Assembly: GCA_030278955.1 (NCBI GenBank)
Contig: JAOANR010000010.1
Location: forward strand, 24,954,444-25,018,443
Direction: 5' to 3'
Length of the DNA: 64,000 bases
DNA from: Hygrophila difformis
Lineage: Eukaryota; Streptophyta; Magnoliopsida; Lamiales; Acanthaceae
Shown here piece after piece: positions 46,109 through 58,998 of this stretch. A program made the position numbers and the translations under genes. The notes beneath the pieces are model-generated. The model was not told where the DNA came from, did no database searches, and saw only the letters and a program-made list of their open reading frames with translations. The first letter of the stretch is position 1; every line of letters begins with the position of its first letter.

Positions 46109-46560
46109 TTATGAATAATCCTTATCTCTTCATCCCTTCAAAATGTTCTTCGTCATTTGAGTTTGTACTCTCGTTTTCCCAATAACTGTCACCAAAACAA
46201 CAACAAAAGAGAACAAAAATATTAGCAAAATAGGGAGAAATAAACATGAATTTGAATAATAAAAGATAGAAAATGGTGAGGAGATGTATTTGTTAAATGG
46301 AACATTGAGAGAAATGTTAAATGAAGATGTAAGGTTATGAATAATCCTTATCTCTTCATCCCTTCAAAATGCTTTTCGTCATTTCAGTTTGTACTCTCGT
46401 TTTTCCAATAACTGTCACCAAAAAAACAACAAAAGAGAACAAAAATATTAGCAAAATAGGGAGAAATAAACATGAATTTGAATAATAAAAGATAAAAAAT
46501 GGTGAGGAGATGTATTTGTTAAATGGAACATTGAGAGAAATGTTAAATGAAGATGTAAGG
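46109..46560. repeat. Tandem duplication, 226 bp x 2
   Basis: 46109-46334 is repeated at 46335-46560 with only a few differences; the left edge is 'ttatgaataatccttatctc' in both. No coding frame spans it. It looks like a recent local duplication. Confidence 0.9.
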
Positions 46561-47289
46561 ATATGATTCTGATGGGATTATTTGAGGAATAGATACTTTA
46601 TTCATAATGGTATTGTACACGACCCATTACACCAGACCATTACCACCACCAAAAACAACAAACCTAACAATGTAAAACCACTAGAGACTGCAGGCATCAG
46701 TGTATCTATATCATTACAATTTCGGTAGGGCCATCATCAAGTAATCTAAGGCCATTCATCAAAAGACATTAGGACACCTATGCCGACCCTATACATGCAA
46801 CATTCCATCAACAACACAACAAACCAGGCTTTTGCTTCCTCAATTTTTGACCAATATCCGCATGAATCTGCACTTTTCAAATTGTATTATCTGCTACCAT
46901 CTCAACAACCTTCTCATGAGCACAGCATCTCAGAGACTCCCGCAGCATTGAGATTGGTAGATCAAAGAACAAACCAGAGAATAAGCTCATGAACTTGCTA
47001 TTAAATCACATCTTCCCCAACATTATACACAATCCTGCGCATCACACATGATTTTGATGGGATTATAATACACACATATTTATAGGAGAATGAGATAAAT
47101 GAGATATATGGATTGTTGGAGCACGGTCCGGGGCAATTTTGTAATAATCAGCGAGGTGGAGCACGGTCCAGTGGCAGTGCGGTAAATATTTCAGTGTGTG
47201 TGAGAGAGTGTTAAAAAGTGGTTTTTGTGAGGGGGAAAATTTTGGGCGGGAATGTGTGTGTGTGTTAGACTATTTTGTTTTAGATTATA
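46561..47289. other. Stretch without recognisable features
   Basis: More balanced composition than its neighbours, but the only open frame (46780-46992) has no recognisable domain. 'gtggagcacggtcc' is repeated around 47114 and 47157. Confidence 0.4.
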
Positions 47290-47319
47290 CTAGTATTACC
47301 CGCCCGCGCGATGCGCGGG
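47290..47319 (-). mobile_element. Helitron-type 3' terminus
   Basis: Read on the minus strand, a perfect 7-bp stem (CCCGCGC/GCGCGGG, loop ATC) is followed about 10 bases later by CTAG, with T beyond it. That is the Helitron 3' signature: a short GC hairpin, then CTRR, with insertion between A and T. The body would extend rightwards, but I could not find the TC-type 5' end or a Rep/helicase gene. Confidence 0.6.
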
Positions 47320-50318
47320 AAGAAAAATTTCTAAAATATCAAAAAAAATTATTTAGAGATTCAACAAAAGAATGAATTGTCCTCACGATTGAATGAAAGA
47401 AAATTTATAAGGTAAAATAGTTGATGACTGAAGCAATGAATAAGAAATTGACCAAGATTAAAGGAATGAAAGTTTTGGCGGTAAAACTCACGTTTAATTG
47501 TCAAGGTCCTATTTGTTTTCTTGCTCCGGCTCCTCTAAAGAAAATAATTTATACATGCGTAAAAGTAATAGAAATGATTTTTTTTAAAAAAAAAAAAGAA
47601 AAAAACCATTCTAATAACGTCCTACACTCCTTTCCCATAGCCTTTCTAAAAGTAATGAATTGCTTGACAATTTCATGTCACTAACCACATGAATAAATTG
47701 CCCTTATCATTATCAGCATGTTAAAAATAAAATATAGCTTATTTAAAACTGTCAATTGTTAATTCCATCGAATACAGATTATGGAATAAATATGTTTTTA
47801 AATACAATAAAAGTTTTTTGAAAATAAATTTCAATTACATTTTAAATCAGCAAGTAAGATCATAAAAAAAAAATACAGTTTCATAGCCTATAGGTTTTAT
47901 AAAGTGGATTATCTAGAACAGATCAGTCACAACGAATATGTAAGCCTGAATAAAAAAATAATATAAAGCTATACCATATACAGGACCACTAATGCAATAA
48001 TATCAATTATAAAGTTTACTTTTATTTATATAAAAAATGAAATAAGTATCATTTTTTCAAATTTAGTTTACACAATATGATTTCTTTAATTGTAACCCCA
48101 TTTAAATTCTTAAAAATTATAACTTTTTTTTAGAAAAAAAAACCTAAGAATAAATGTAATGCACTTACAATTCCTGTATATTTATTGGCATCGCGACAAT
48201 CAAGTATAAGATTCATTTTAAAGCGGATAATATTTAGAGAATCTAACAATGCTTCATTGAAAAAGATAAATTATAAAGCGATTAATAAAATTCATCAAAC
48301 AATATGTAATCATCCGGACCATAGAGCAAAACATTAAACTTCGATTCAAACATTCGTATTAACAAATCCATCATAGCACATCACTGAAGATTTTGATACA
48401 TCAATGACGATTAAATTTATTAGCCAGTCCGATAAGACCCTTCTTAATATTAGAAAACCAAACGTCGTCAAACTTCTTCAACAAAGGTTTCGCAACAAAC
48501 TTCCTCAATAAAGGTTTCGCAGCACGGAAATAGTTACTCTTCAGATACTCAGAAAAGTTACAATATATTCAAACATAGCATCTGGAACGGCTAGGAAAGT
48601 TACATTGTCCAATCATGCCTCATTTGTTCAATATCTTATCATCATCATTGGATAAAATTCTCTGGTCTTCATGTATATGTTTAATAAATGCAGCATTTAT
48701 ATTTTGAAGGAGAACGAAGGTATAGACAGAGTATTTCTACTTGCAATTTTTTTTTCCAGGAGTTCTAGGGAATGACCAAGAATTTTGTCAATAACTTGAG
48801 CAAATCCAGATGAAACAGAGCCAACCACATTCCCCATTGATGGCAGGATATAAATTTTTCATGTGCTTGTAGAGATTAGTCTTCTGTTTGTCACAACATT
48901 CTGCAAAATGACAATTGTATATGATTAAGATTAAGTTCATAATTACAGTAAACATGGAAATAAAACTAAAGAAACAAAACAATTGATTCAAAAAATCATC
49001 ACAAACACACCTTAATGTTCAAATAAAAATTAAGCCTGTATCGCATACTTGCATTCCATTTTCTAAATTAAGCCCAAACTTCAAGCTATATTCAAAGCCA
49101 AAATTAAAGTGAAGAAATTCATTTAATTAGGAGAAACTCCATGTCATTGGTACTATATTCAATATCCATATCAAGATAATCTTGGAAGTTTATGCAAAAT
49201 CAAAATACTTTGTGCGAAATAGGCTTGCTCCTTTTTGTCCAATGGGATGACCTGAATTCATTTCAGGCAGATGTTTCGAATTCTTGTTAGTTATTAGTCA
49301 ATGTATACATCTAATTCCTGTTACTTATTAAAAATCCTAAATATTTTATTTCCCTCCATCTCTCCATTGTAAAAATTCTGCATATGCGTTCCCCATCACC
49401 GCAAATCTCATTTGCACAAATAAATAACTAATACATATTACATACATATTTTATTATTATAATGATTTCTCCATCATGATTTTATTACCATATAATTAAT
49501 AATATATATTTTATTTTTCTTGCTAAATTAGATTTAATCCGTGCTATATTTTTGGCATATTAATTTTCCCATCATCCTTTTCTATTCTTAATTAATCCAA
49601 AAAATTGTGCACTTAAATTGAGCAGGCAGGATCTCTTTCCAAATTATTCAAAGTGGCCAATATGGTAATAAATTATTTGATATATACATAATAAAATAAA
49701 TTTGCGATGATTAACATAAATGTCAACATTCTTCATAAAATATATCGGATTCCATAACTTATCTATAACCTCTTTTAATTTGATAGAAACAACACATAAA
49801 TGGTAACAGATTTTCAATAAAGTTTATAATTAGTTGTCTAATATTATAAGATCTACCAAACAATGCATAGTAAATATACAGAATTAAAGTAAATTATCAT
49901 TTTTGACATGATTTTTAACTATCCAATTAGTAATAATGTTTCTCAAATTACACCATTTAATTATGGGATCATTTCATTCTCTATTAATGTACATGATTTA
50001 AATATTTATGATTTTTTGATCTAATAAAGTAACACACAATTTTTTTTAAATTTAAAACCGCATATTTAGAAATTAAAAAAATATATATTCTAATATTTAG
50101 TTTTTATTTTTTATTTGATATTTAGTTTCCAAAATACGGATATACTTATATGAAAAGATTTAGTTGCCAAGATAAATAAAACGATTATAAAATATGAATA
50201 TATTTAAATAACTTGATCTAATATTAAATCATCACAATATATCTATAATTAAAACGAATCACAATAAATTAATTCTATAACGATATGTTAAACAATTCCA
50301 TTTAAAAATGTAGTATCT
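47320..50318. other. AT-rich stretch, possible Helitron body, no firm gene
   Basis: No complete gene. On the minus strand two short frames look more protein-like than their surroundings. 48837-48697 is a 46-codon ORF starting 'MGNVVGSVSSGFAQVIDKIL'. 48568-48401 includes 'YFRAAKPLLRKF' and 'AKPLLKKFDDVWFSNIKKGL' and contains a 27-bp internal duplication. They may be fragments of a captured host gene. I cannot name the family from the sequence alone. Confidence 0.35.
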
Positions 50319-50333
50319 ATATTAAATCATCAT

Positions 50334-50473
50334 GTGGTTTGTATGGTTCTTGTAGTTCGAATACAATTGGCTGTATCTGGTCTTCTGCTTTTGCAACTTT
50401 GGTTTCTCCTTTTGGATTGCTCTGATGTAATCAACCTTGTTGGTATGAATTGAAACAATTTTTTTCAAAAAAA
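50334..50473 (+). mobile_element. LINE stub, 140 bp, severely 5' truncated
   Basis: Only 3'-terminal LINE sequence remains, ending '...caatttttttc' plus As. It is flanked by the 15-bp duplication 'atattaaatcatcat' at 50319-50333 and 50474-50488. Non-coding. Confidence 0.85.
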
Positions 50474-50488
50474 ATATTAAATCATCAT

Positions 50489-51401
50489 AATATTTTTTCC
50501 AAAGTTAATATTATAATAAACTTATTGCTATAATTAGCGAATTGCTTTAATACAAATTTTTTTAGAATTTAAATATAATATTTTAATTTAAAGCAATGAT
50601 GATTTAACATTGTAATATTTAACTTGTAAGGACCAATAAATGTTATAATGAAACTTAATGTTAGTAAAAAGTCAATTAAAATTAATGACATAATAAATTC
50701 ATGGTTGAAATCATTTCATTATTATTTATATTAAAAATTTCCATTTTGTGAAATTGAGAATACAATCCCATAAATCTAACAATGAAATGATTATTTGAGT
50801 ATAGAATTAATTTTACTTTTTGGAATTATTGACTAAAAATTAGGCTAGTGGTTTTAGGGTGGAAACTTTTGCATATGATTTTAGGTTAATACATGGATTT
50901 AAGTGTAAATTGAATATTATTTATATAGATAAATAAATTCCTAATATGGATTTATTATTCACCACAAATAAATAAAACATCATATTTGTAAAAAATATAG
51001 TAATAGTTGAAAGACTAAATTACATTAATTATTCTTTATTTAAGGGATAATTTATTTATTTCCCTTGATCGTCTCATCTTTACGATTATTCTTTGCTCTT
51101 TCCATAATCATTTCATTGTCTATAGTTAATATTTCATTTTTGTTTATCAAATGAAAATCAATTTAATCAATGTAATCACTGTAGTCTGTAATCAATGGAA
51201 ATCAATTACCCCATCATCTTTGCTTTATTTATGGTGTAATACTTAGTTTCTATTTTTTATTTGATATTGTATTTTCAAAATATGAATAAATTTATAAGGA
51301 AAGATTTAGTTGCAATATAAATAATAATCATTTGATAGACAAATTATATTCAATATCCTAAAGAAAAAATTTTCTTCATTGATCAATTCAAAAATCCATT
51401 G
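50489..51401. other. AT-rich stretch, no gene
   Basis: Decayed AT-rich sequence. At the right end, 51368-51401 ('ttttcttcattgatcaattc') matches the ~290-bp array unit, indicating that the LINE at 51402 landed in related repeat DNA. Confidence 0.5.
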
Positions 51402-52177
51402 GAAACACTGAGGCCTGTGGTGATATCAGAAAATTGGTGGGCAGTGAGTTGGGCCAGAATTCTGAGAGTTATAGGCCAATAAGTGTGGTAGACAAATCAC
51501 ACACGGATCAGCCCAAGTGTGCGGTAGACAATTCACACATGGAGCAGCTAAATTCAGATCGGGAGGACAGTAAAGGAACTCGTGGGGATTTGGGTGATAG
51601 CGTGGAACCTCTGAGTGGATCGGAGGAGCATGGATTGGTCGAGGGGTTGGCCGATACCAGGGACAGAGGAGGAAAGGCGATTGAGGATACAACAGCAGGA
51701 GATCTTAGAGAGAGTGAGAGAGGGGAGATTGTGGGAATTGAGGTTATGGAGGAGGGTGAGGGCCTTGGTGTTCAGAGAGAAGATGAATCTATGGAGGGGG
51801 GACGGGTTCAAAAGGTGATTGAGGGGGCGGAGAGGGAGAATAGGCGGGAGGATTCCAGACTAAAGGAGATCGAAAATGCTATGGCTATTGTAATTCGGAG
51901 GAGATCTAGGCCGCAACGCAAGGGGCGGAGTAGTGGTTCGAAGGGGGGCTGCTTCGGTAAAGGGGGTAGGGGCAGCGGCGATCCTAGTAAAAGTGGAGAG
52001 GGGGGGATATTTGCCAAGCTCCAGTTCGCTACGGTCAGGACTCATAATAGAGTGAAGCTTATAGATTTTGATGAAGCCGAAGCAGTCTGCGATATTGCGC
52101 ATAGGATGGGGCTGGGATTTCCGAAAGGTAGGGCGGTGGCAGTGCGCAGAGTGAGGGAGGAGATCGAGTGTTTATAG
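51402..52177 (+). pseudogene. LINE ORF1, C-terminal part (5' truncated)
   Basis: The frame is open from the insertion junction to TAG at 52175-52177, about 258 codons with no own start codon. The sequence is hydrophilic and Gly/Glu/Arg-rich. A basic patch ('RRRSRPQRKGRSSGSKGGC') precedes a C-terminal segment 'AKLQFATVRTHNRVKLIDFD'. That segment is shared with the ORF1 at 61860 and, at its end, with the remnant at 28506. The N-terminal RNA-binding domain is missing, so it is not functional on its own. Confidence 0.85.
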
Positions 52178-52216
52178 TCGGACTGGGGGAGTTGTTCAGA
52201 GTGTTCCTTTATTCTT

Positions 52217-55200
52217 ATGAAGATCATTACATGTAATCTTAGGGGGTTAAACGGGGGTGTTAGGAGAAGAGCGTTGATGAGATTTTGTAAAAAATACAGG
52301 CCTTCGATACTGTGTTGCCAGGAGACGAAAATGGAGGTCATTCAAGATAGGTTGGTGTTTAGATTATGGGGATCGAGGGGATGCAATATGTGTTATCAAC
52401 CGGCAAATGGTAATGCTGGGGGTCTACTGATGGTTTGGGATACCAGTACATGTTTATTGACAGAGGTTGAGAAGGGGCACTCATTTATTTGGGTAAAAGG
52501 AAAAATAAATGGGGTGGAGGAGATAGTGAATATACTGTGTATTTATGCTTCTAATAATCGAAGAGAAAGGGCGGAGTTCTGGAGTTTTATTGCGAGCAAG
52601 TGTAACACAGAAAATGGAGAATTGTGGTGTTTAGCAGGGGACTTCAATGCCGTTATGGGGGAGGGGGAAAGATTTGGCGCCACGGATGATGCGGGATCGA
52701 CAAGGGAATTTAATGAATTTGTAAATCAAATGGGTTTGGTGGACATTCCGATGGAAGGGGGACTCTATACATGGTATGGCAGGGGTGGTAGATCGTGTAG
52801 TAGATTGGATAGATTCCTCCTATCGCCGGGATGGTTGTGTTTAAGCGGGAACATTTCTCAAAAAAGGTGTGATACTATACTATCGGACCATTACCCGGTA
52901 AATTTGGAACTGGAGGAAAGGTCGTGGGGGCCGAAGCCTTTCCGGTTTTATAATTACTGGTTGGAAGAGGAAGGCTTCGAGGATTTGTTTAGGGAAGTTT
53001 GGAGGGAGACCGATCAGGCCAGTGGGAGCGGGCGGGGAGGAAAATTGTTGAGTAAACTTAGAGTACTCAAGAAAAAAATAAAAGAATGGGAGGGGTATGG
53101 GGCGAAGGGTCTGGAGAATCGTATTCAAAGTTTGATGGCAGATATCGGTATGATTGAAAGGAGATTCTTACAGAATGATGTTGAAGATACGGATAGGGAA
53201 GCTTGGCAGGTTAAGAAAAATGAGCTGGGGAGAATATTGTTAGCGGAGGAAAGGCGATGGTACCAAAAGTCGAGAATTCGATGGATCAAGGAGGGAGACC
53301 TCAACACAAAGTTTTTTCACGTGGTTACATCTATCAACAGGAAGAGAAATTTTATTGGGGCAATAAGGATTGACGGAGAGATGGTGGATGATCCCCGGCT
53401 TGTGAAGGATGAGGCTTTCACATACTTCCAGTCGGCCTTTGCCAAACCAAGGGAAGTGGTCTTCAATCTTGAAAATGTCATCTTTAATAGGGTGGAGGAA
53501 GCTGAGAAGCGGTGGTTAGAAAGGGGATTCTCGGAGGAAGAAGTGTATGAGGCGGTGTGGAGCTGTGAGAGCAACTGTGCCCCGGGCCCGGATGGATTTA
53601 ACATAGGTTTCTTTAAGAAATATTGGGAACATCTTAAGAATGATGTGATGGAGGTGTTTCGAAATTTTGAGCAGAAAGGGCAGCTGCCTAAGGGGATAGG
53701 TGAAACTTTTATTGCATTAATCCCGAAGAAGACAGGGGCTGTGGAATTTTCTGATTTTAGACCAATTTCTCTTGTGGGAAGTGTCTATAAGATGATTGCT
53801 AAAGTGATGGCAATGAGAATTCAGGGAATGCTTAATTCATTGGTCAGCGAGACGCAAATGGCGTTTGTTCGAGGGCGTCAAATTCTTGATGGGGCTTTGA
53901 TTGCCGCAGAGGTAATACAGTCGACTAAAGCAGCAGGTTGGAGGGGTTTTGTCATCAAACTAGATCTTGCAAAGGCGTACGATAACGTGTCTTGGGAGGT
54001 AATGGAGAGGGTACTTACGGCAATGGGCTTCGGAGATAAATGGATTTCATGGGTGAAGGAGTGTATCTCATCGGCTTCGGCAGCGGTGTTAATCAATGGA
54101 TCCCCGACCAATTTTTTCAAGTTGCATAAAGGACTAAGACAAGGCGATCCCCTTTCGCCTTACCTCTTTGTTCTTGTTGCCGAAATTCTGAACAGTTTGA
54201 TTAGTAAGGCAGCGGAGCAGGGGGAAATTGTGGGTCTGCCAGCCGGTGCAAGGAGCTCGAACATCACTCATCTTCAATATGCAGATGATACTATTTTATT
54301 TTGCGAAGGATCAATCGAGCAGGTTCTGGTCATTAGAAGGATTCTATGGTGCTTGACTTTAGCCACAGGTCTGAAAATAAACTTCAAGAAAAGCAGCCTA
54401 TTCGGGATTAACTGTGACCCTGGGGAGATTAAGAAGGCGGCCGAAGTGTTAGGTTGCGAAGTTGGAAACTGGCCAATGAGATATTTGGGGCTACCGATTG
54501 GTGGAAGAATAAACGGGGCAGAGCTTTGGAAACCATGTTTGGAGAGAGTCGAAAATAAATTAAAGGGGTGGCAGGGCAGACTTTTATCGCAAGCTGGGCA
54601 CTTATGCCTCATTAAATCTGTATTGGGGAGTTTAGCGGTATATTTCTTATCATTATTTAAGATCCCAAAGGTTGTGGCAGAAAAGTTAGAAAAGATCAAA
54701 AGAAGCTTCTTTTGGAATGAGTGGGATGGAGTCCGAAAGATGCATACTATTTGTTAGGAAAAGATATGCCTGCATAAAGATGAGGGCGGTTTGCAAATTT
54801 GGAACACCCAGCGGTTCAATATGGCATTGTTATTAAAGTGGAGGTGGAGGTTTGGAAGAGAGAAATCTCTCTGGAAGGAAGTGATAAAAGGAAAATACTA
54901 TGGGGAATCTGATAGTTTATTGCCGGATCCTAAGGGAGGAAGGACACTATGGGGCAGGATATGTAGTTCGTGGTCAGAGGCAGAGGCTTCATTCCCAGCT
55001 GGAAAATTCAAAATTATCATTGGTAATGGAGAGGAAACGAGATTTTGGCAAGACGTCTGGGTTGTAAGGGGCAGTCCATTGAAAGACCTCTTCCCGCGGC
55101 TGTTTACTCTAACCACAAATAAGGATGGCAAGGTGGTGGAGTTTGGTCATTGGCAAGGGACTGTATGGGAGTGGAATATCTCCTTTAGAAGAACATTGTT

Positions 55201-56365
55201 TCAATGGGAGGTGGGCGTATGGGAGGAGATGATGACCGAGCTGAAAAGGTTAAAATTAAATAGATTTATTCAAGACAGAGTTGTATGGTCGCTAGAAAGT
55301 GATGGTGTTTTTACGACTAAGTCTTGCTGGAGATGGAATGGTGGGGTTGGTCAGGCAGCACATAGTTGGAGGTTGCTGTGGAATATAAAGGCCCCAATGA
55401 AAGTGAAGCTTTTAGCATGGAGATTGCTTCATGACTCACTGCCAACGAGGGAGACCTTTTTGAATAGAGGTTGCATACAATTTGAGAACGCTGGTTGTGC
55501 ACTATGTAAGAAGGTAGTGGAGTCCTCTAACCATTTATTTTGTTCCTGCAATATTGCTATGCACTTATGGTACTGCGGAATTGAATGGTTCGGTCATGAA
55601 TGGGCTATACCTGGAAAGGTGGGACAACTGATGGCAGAGTGGTTTGGGCGATATCTCAAGAAAGGTAGAAGGGAGCTGTGGATCCTAACCGGGATGGCCA
55701 CAATCTGGACAATATGGAAAGCTAGGAATGGTATGATATTCAAGGGACAGGAAGCTAACTTGAAGATGTTGGAGGATGAAATCAAATGAAAGGTGCAGCT
55801 GTGGTGGAAGATCGGATATAACGGAATTTATGGCTCGATGGGAGATGATTACAGGTTTTGCCCGGAAAGAATTGAGAGCGTTGGGATTTATCGAACCAAG
55901 ACTCCCCGAAGAGGGCTGGTGTGGGAAAGGCCTAGGGAGGGGTGGTGGAAGATCAACACGGATGGTTCTTCTATGGGAAATCCAGGTCCGTCAGGGATTG
56001 GGGGGATAATTAGAAATGAAGAGGGTAAAGTGATCTTTATCTTGTCAGACTTCATTGGACATACCGATTCTATAGAGGCAGAAATTAGGGCAATTAATCG
56101 AGTATGCTCGGCGATGACTCGGGATCAAGGATTTCCCCTTCCGCGGTTAATTTTTGAATGCGACTCGCGAAATGTGGTAGGCTGGATAAAGGATTATGGC
56201 TCGATCCCGTGGCGATTCAACAGCTTGCTCGGACCCATTGTGGAGGTGTTAAATTGTGCCGGAGAAGTTAGAGTAGAACACATTTTGAGAGAGAGAAATA
56301 ACGCCGCAGACTATTGGGCTCGGAAGGGGGCGGCTCAAGAAGGCAAAGTGGAAATGTGGATGTGA
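52217..56365 (+). pseudogene. LINE ORF2: APE endonuclease, RT, zf-RVT, RNase H with two nonsense codons
   Basis: One frame of 1382 codons, starting 39 nt after ORF1. The endonuclease (1-240) has N7, E36, D142/N144, D198 and S223-D224-H225; the usual 'APN' reads 'ASN' at 111-113. The RT has motif A 'KLDLAKAYDNVSW' (D583), 'KGLRQGDPLSPYLF' and 'YADD' (688-691). zf-RVT lies near 1050-1120 ('WNIKAPMKVKLLAWRLLH'). RNase H from about 1245 shows 'NTDGSSMGNPGPSGIGG' (D1249), 'EAEIRAI', 'ECDSRNVV' and 'RERNNAADYWA'. The frame is interrupted only by TAG (54755-54757) and TGA (55787-55789). At both places the sister copy has Trp. Confidence 0.93.
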
Positions 56366-58684
56366 AATCAGGGTGGTAGAAGGGTTCTCTTCAGAAATAT
56401 ATTGAATATGATGAAAAGGGAGAGAGTTGAAGTGTGCTGTCTCAGCTACTCGCTTGCTGATGATGGACAGAATACCAGGAGCATGCTTCCTGCAAAATAT
56501 TGTTAATGCTGGTGTGGGGATTAGACTGAGGAGTTATAGATTGGTTGCTGGAATGGTTGTTTGATGAGGAAATGAATGTAGCTGCTTTGATTTCTGTGTT
56601 TTTCTTTCTGTTATGTGCAGGTTGTTGTTGATGTTGGGGCTTCGCGGGGATGTTGCTGATAGTTTTTTGGATGCCAAAGCTGCTGGTTCTATGTGACTGT
56701 TGGAAGTGGGTGTGGCGAATGGAGACGCCTGGAAAAGCCTAAGGGAGCTGAAACCGCACGGTCAATTAGAGAAGTTGGTGAAGGACAATTCTGGCAGGAG
56801 AAACGATTTCACATTGGGAAAGAGGCTGCTGCTATGTTATTCCCTTGATGTTCCAAATGGTCGATGTTCCATATCTACTGATGCACTTCACGAGGCTGTT
56901 GGGGATCGAGACGTTTCTAATCCCATAAGATATGACTGCTACAAATCCAAAGAGCTTTGAAGCATTTCATACAACAAAGTGGTTGGTGGTTGAAGATCCT
57001 GGTGGAGTTGCGGTTGCTGCTGAAACTTAGTTGTTGCTGAGAGTCTGAGTGCTGACAGACGCTGCCACACTGAGGACATTGCTGAACCGCCTTATTCGAG
57101 GATGCTCTTGATGATGGGGAACCCGGGAGTGCGGTGTTGATTGGTTTGGGGCGGTTAATACTCTTATCTTGCTACAGATTGTGAGGCTAAAAGAACAATG
57201 AAGGATACATACGCATAAAGCAAGTGATGACAGAATTCTTGGGAGATCTCTCGCATGGGGTACATCACGCTACAGAGGAATCAAAACGGTGAGACCTGAG
57301 CATTAAATCTTTTCGGTAGTACAATTATGGGATAATCATCTTGATATTCAGATACTTGCTATGCCAACATGTCAACCTTGCTGTTATCCATCCAGTGGAT
57401 TGGAAACATTAAGAGCACACCGTCAACCCCTTGCCGCTATCTCACACCCATCCCTCATCTCCTAGTGTATTTTTTCTGACCTAATAGTTTTACCTCCCTG
57501 TTTCTAGCCCAAAGTTTGGCATTGGTCCTCACTGACCTACATTCACAAAGAGGCTCGGCTCTATTGGACATCTCAGGTACTATCTGTAAATTTTCACATA
57601 AAATTCGATCGTGTTGCAAAGTTAATATGGGAATCTCAGGGTAGTGGAATGTCAATAGTTGGGAATCTCATTGTATTGGAGTGTCTTGCAAGAGTGAGAA
57701 TGGGATTCACTCAATATTGTGTCTCGGTGTCCTATCTTGAAGAGTGTTTAAAAACGCTTACTCCTATTTATGATGTTCAAAAAATGTGTTAAAAAAAAAA
57801 AAGAAAAGAAAAGAAAAGGAGAAAAAAAAAAGAAAAAAAGAAGAAAAAAAAATGAAGGAGAATGAAGCTGGATCAAACATAAGAAAAAAGAGCATTGGCT
57901 CTACAAGTAGGGGTGCCTCAATGAGAAAAGTTATTTGATTGAAAGGATAGAGAGCTACGTAGTGTTTCATATATGCTTTCTTACACTTGAGGTTGGATTT
58001 GGTCTTTTATATGTTGAGCTCATTTCCTTGCAACACGATTTGAATTTTTTGTTTGATCATTTATGGATGGTATTCTACACTCATGAAACGCTTTTCTAGC
58101 CACCTTGCCATGTAGCCGTTATCTTCTTTTCCTGCCCCTTTGATCACTCCATTATGGGCTCCTTTGTTCCGATGTTCTGGATTAGATATCTTTTTGCAGG
58201 GGAGATGTGTGTTGTGTAGCAAGTTTATGAATGGGCATGCTGATTATCACTTGAGAGTACTACTGACCCCTCAACACTGGTGGGCTGCTTGGATTATGGG
58301 ACTTGAAACGGATTGGTGGTACCCTGGTGCGATTTTGTTTAAGGAATGGACATTGAGCAGGGCCATTATTTGCAGGTTGTGTTATTAGAGAATTCTGGTT
58401 CAGTTGAGGCCACTTACTTGATGGTGCTGTCTGCTGTTGCTGCTGCATGTCACTGGTTGCTTTTGAAAGTAAAAAGGTTGATGCTTCATGTGGTGATTTG
58501 ATTACAATGTGGCTTGATTCTAGTATCTATGGAATTTTTTCCAGTCCCGCTTTTAGCTGCATTCTAGTAGGTTGGAAGTAGTCGGGCCGGATGTTTTTGT
58601 ATGGTCAGAATATGTTTAGACTGCAGGGATCATTGTGGTGGCTGTGAACTAATTTGGTTTATGAATGAGAATCCCCTTTTTCCT
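56366..58684 (+). other. LINE 3' untranslated region
   Basis: Non-coding sequence from the RNase H stop to the poly-A. 57788-57855 is an A-rich tract with G interruptions that could look like an older tail, but the LINE continues beyond it. Small frames (56700-56960, 58140-58388) show no domain. Confidence 0.7.
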
Positions 58685-58696
58685 AAAAAAAAAAAA

Positions 58697-58998
58697 CATA
58701 ATAACTATTAATTGTGTTTCCATTTTCTTCCAAAATTTTCTTCATTGATATTTTGTTTTAATATCCATTGATTATTATATTAATTGTGAATATAATATAA
58801 TTAATATTAATGCGAATAATTATTGAATGAATTATTCATAATTTCATTTAATCTTAATCAATCATTGATTTGATTACTTTATATTATATTTTTACACCTT
58901 TTTTGGATTATTGACTAAAAAATAGGGCTTCATTTTCACTAATAATCGAGAATAGAAATAATTTGACATTTTGGAATTATTTACTAAAAATTATGTAT
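58697..58998. repeat. AT-rich repeat matching 15131-15425
   Basis: Collinear with the start of the AT block at 15131-15425 ('taattgtgaatataatataa', 'aatcttaatcaatcattgat', 'aattatttactaaaaattat'). It breaks at 58998, where an LTR begins. The other copy continues 'ttaaacaaaatata' at that point. Confidence 0.85.

Larger units (their letters stand above)
51402..58696 (+). mobile_element. L1-type LINE, 5' truncated, nearly open ORF2
   Basis: It contains the ORF1 3' part (51402-52177), ORF2 (52217-56365), a long 3' UTR (56366-58684) and a 12-A tail (58685-58696). The left junction falls inside ORF1. I found no target duplication: the flanks are different parts of related AT-rich repeats, so a deletion may have accompanied insertion. 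The 3' UTR of about 2.3 kb is unusually long and holds an A-rich tract at 57788-57855. It is a close relative of the inverted LINE at 24312-28581. Confidence 0.92.

Noticed and set aside
46780..46992. 70-codon plus-strand ORF
   Set aside because: No domain, no neighbouring exons and no support beyond being open.
49200..49300. RPA-like fragment suggested by plus-strand 'VQWDDLNSFQ'
   Set aside because: Ten residues only, no continuing frame; chance similarity cannot be excluded.
57788..57855. A-rich tract as the poly-A tail of a shorter LINE
   Set aside because: Sequence continues as LINE-like 3' UTR to a cleaner poly-A at 58685-58696, and no target duplication follows the tract.
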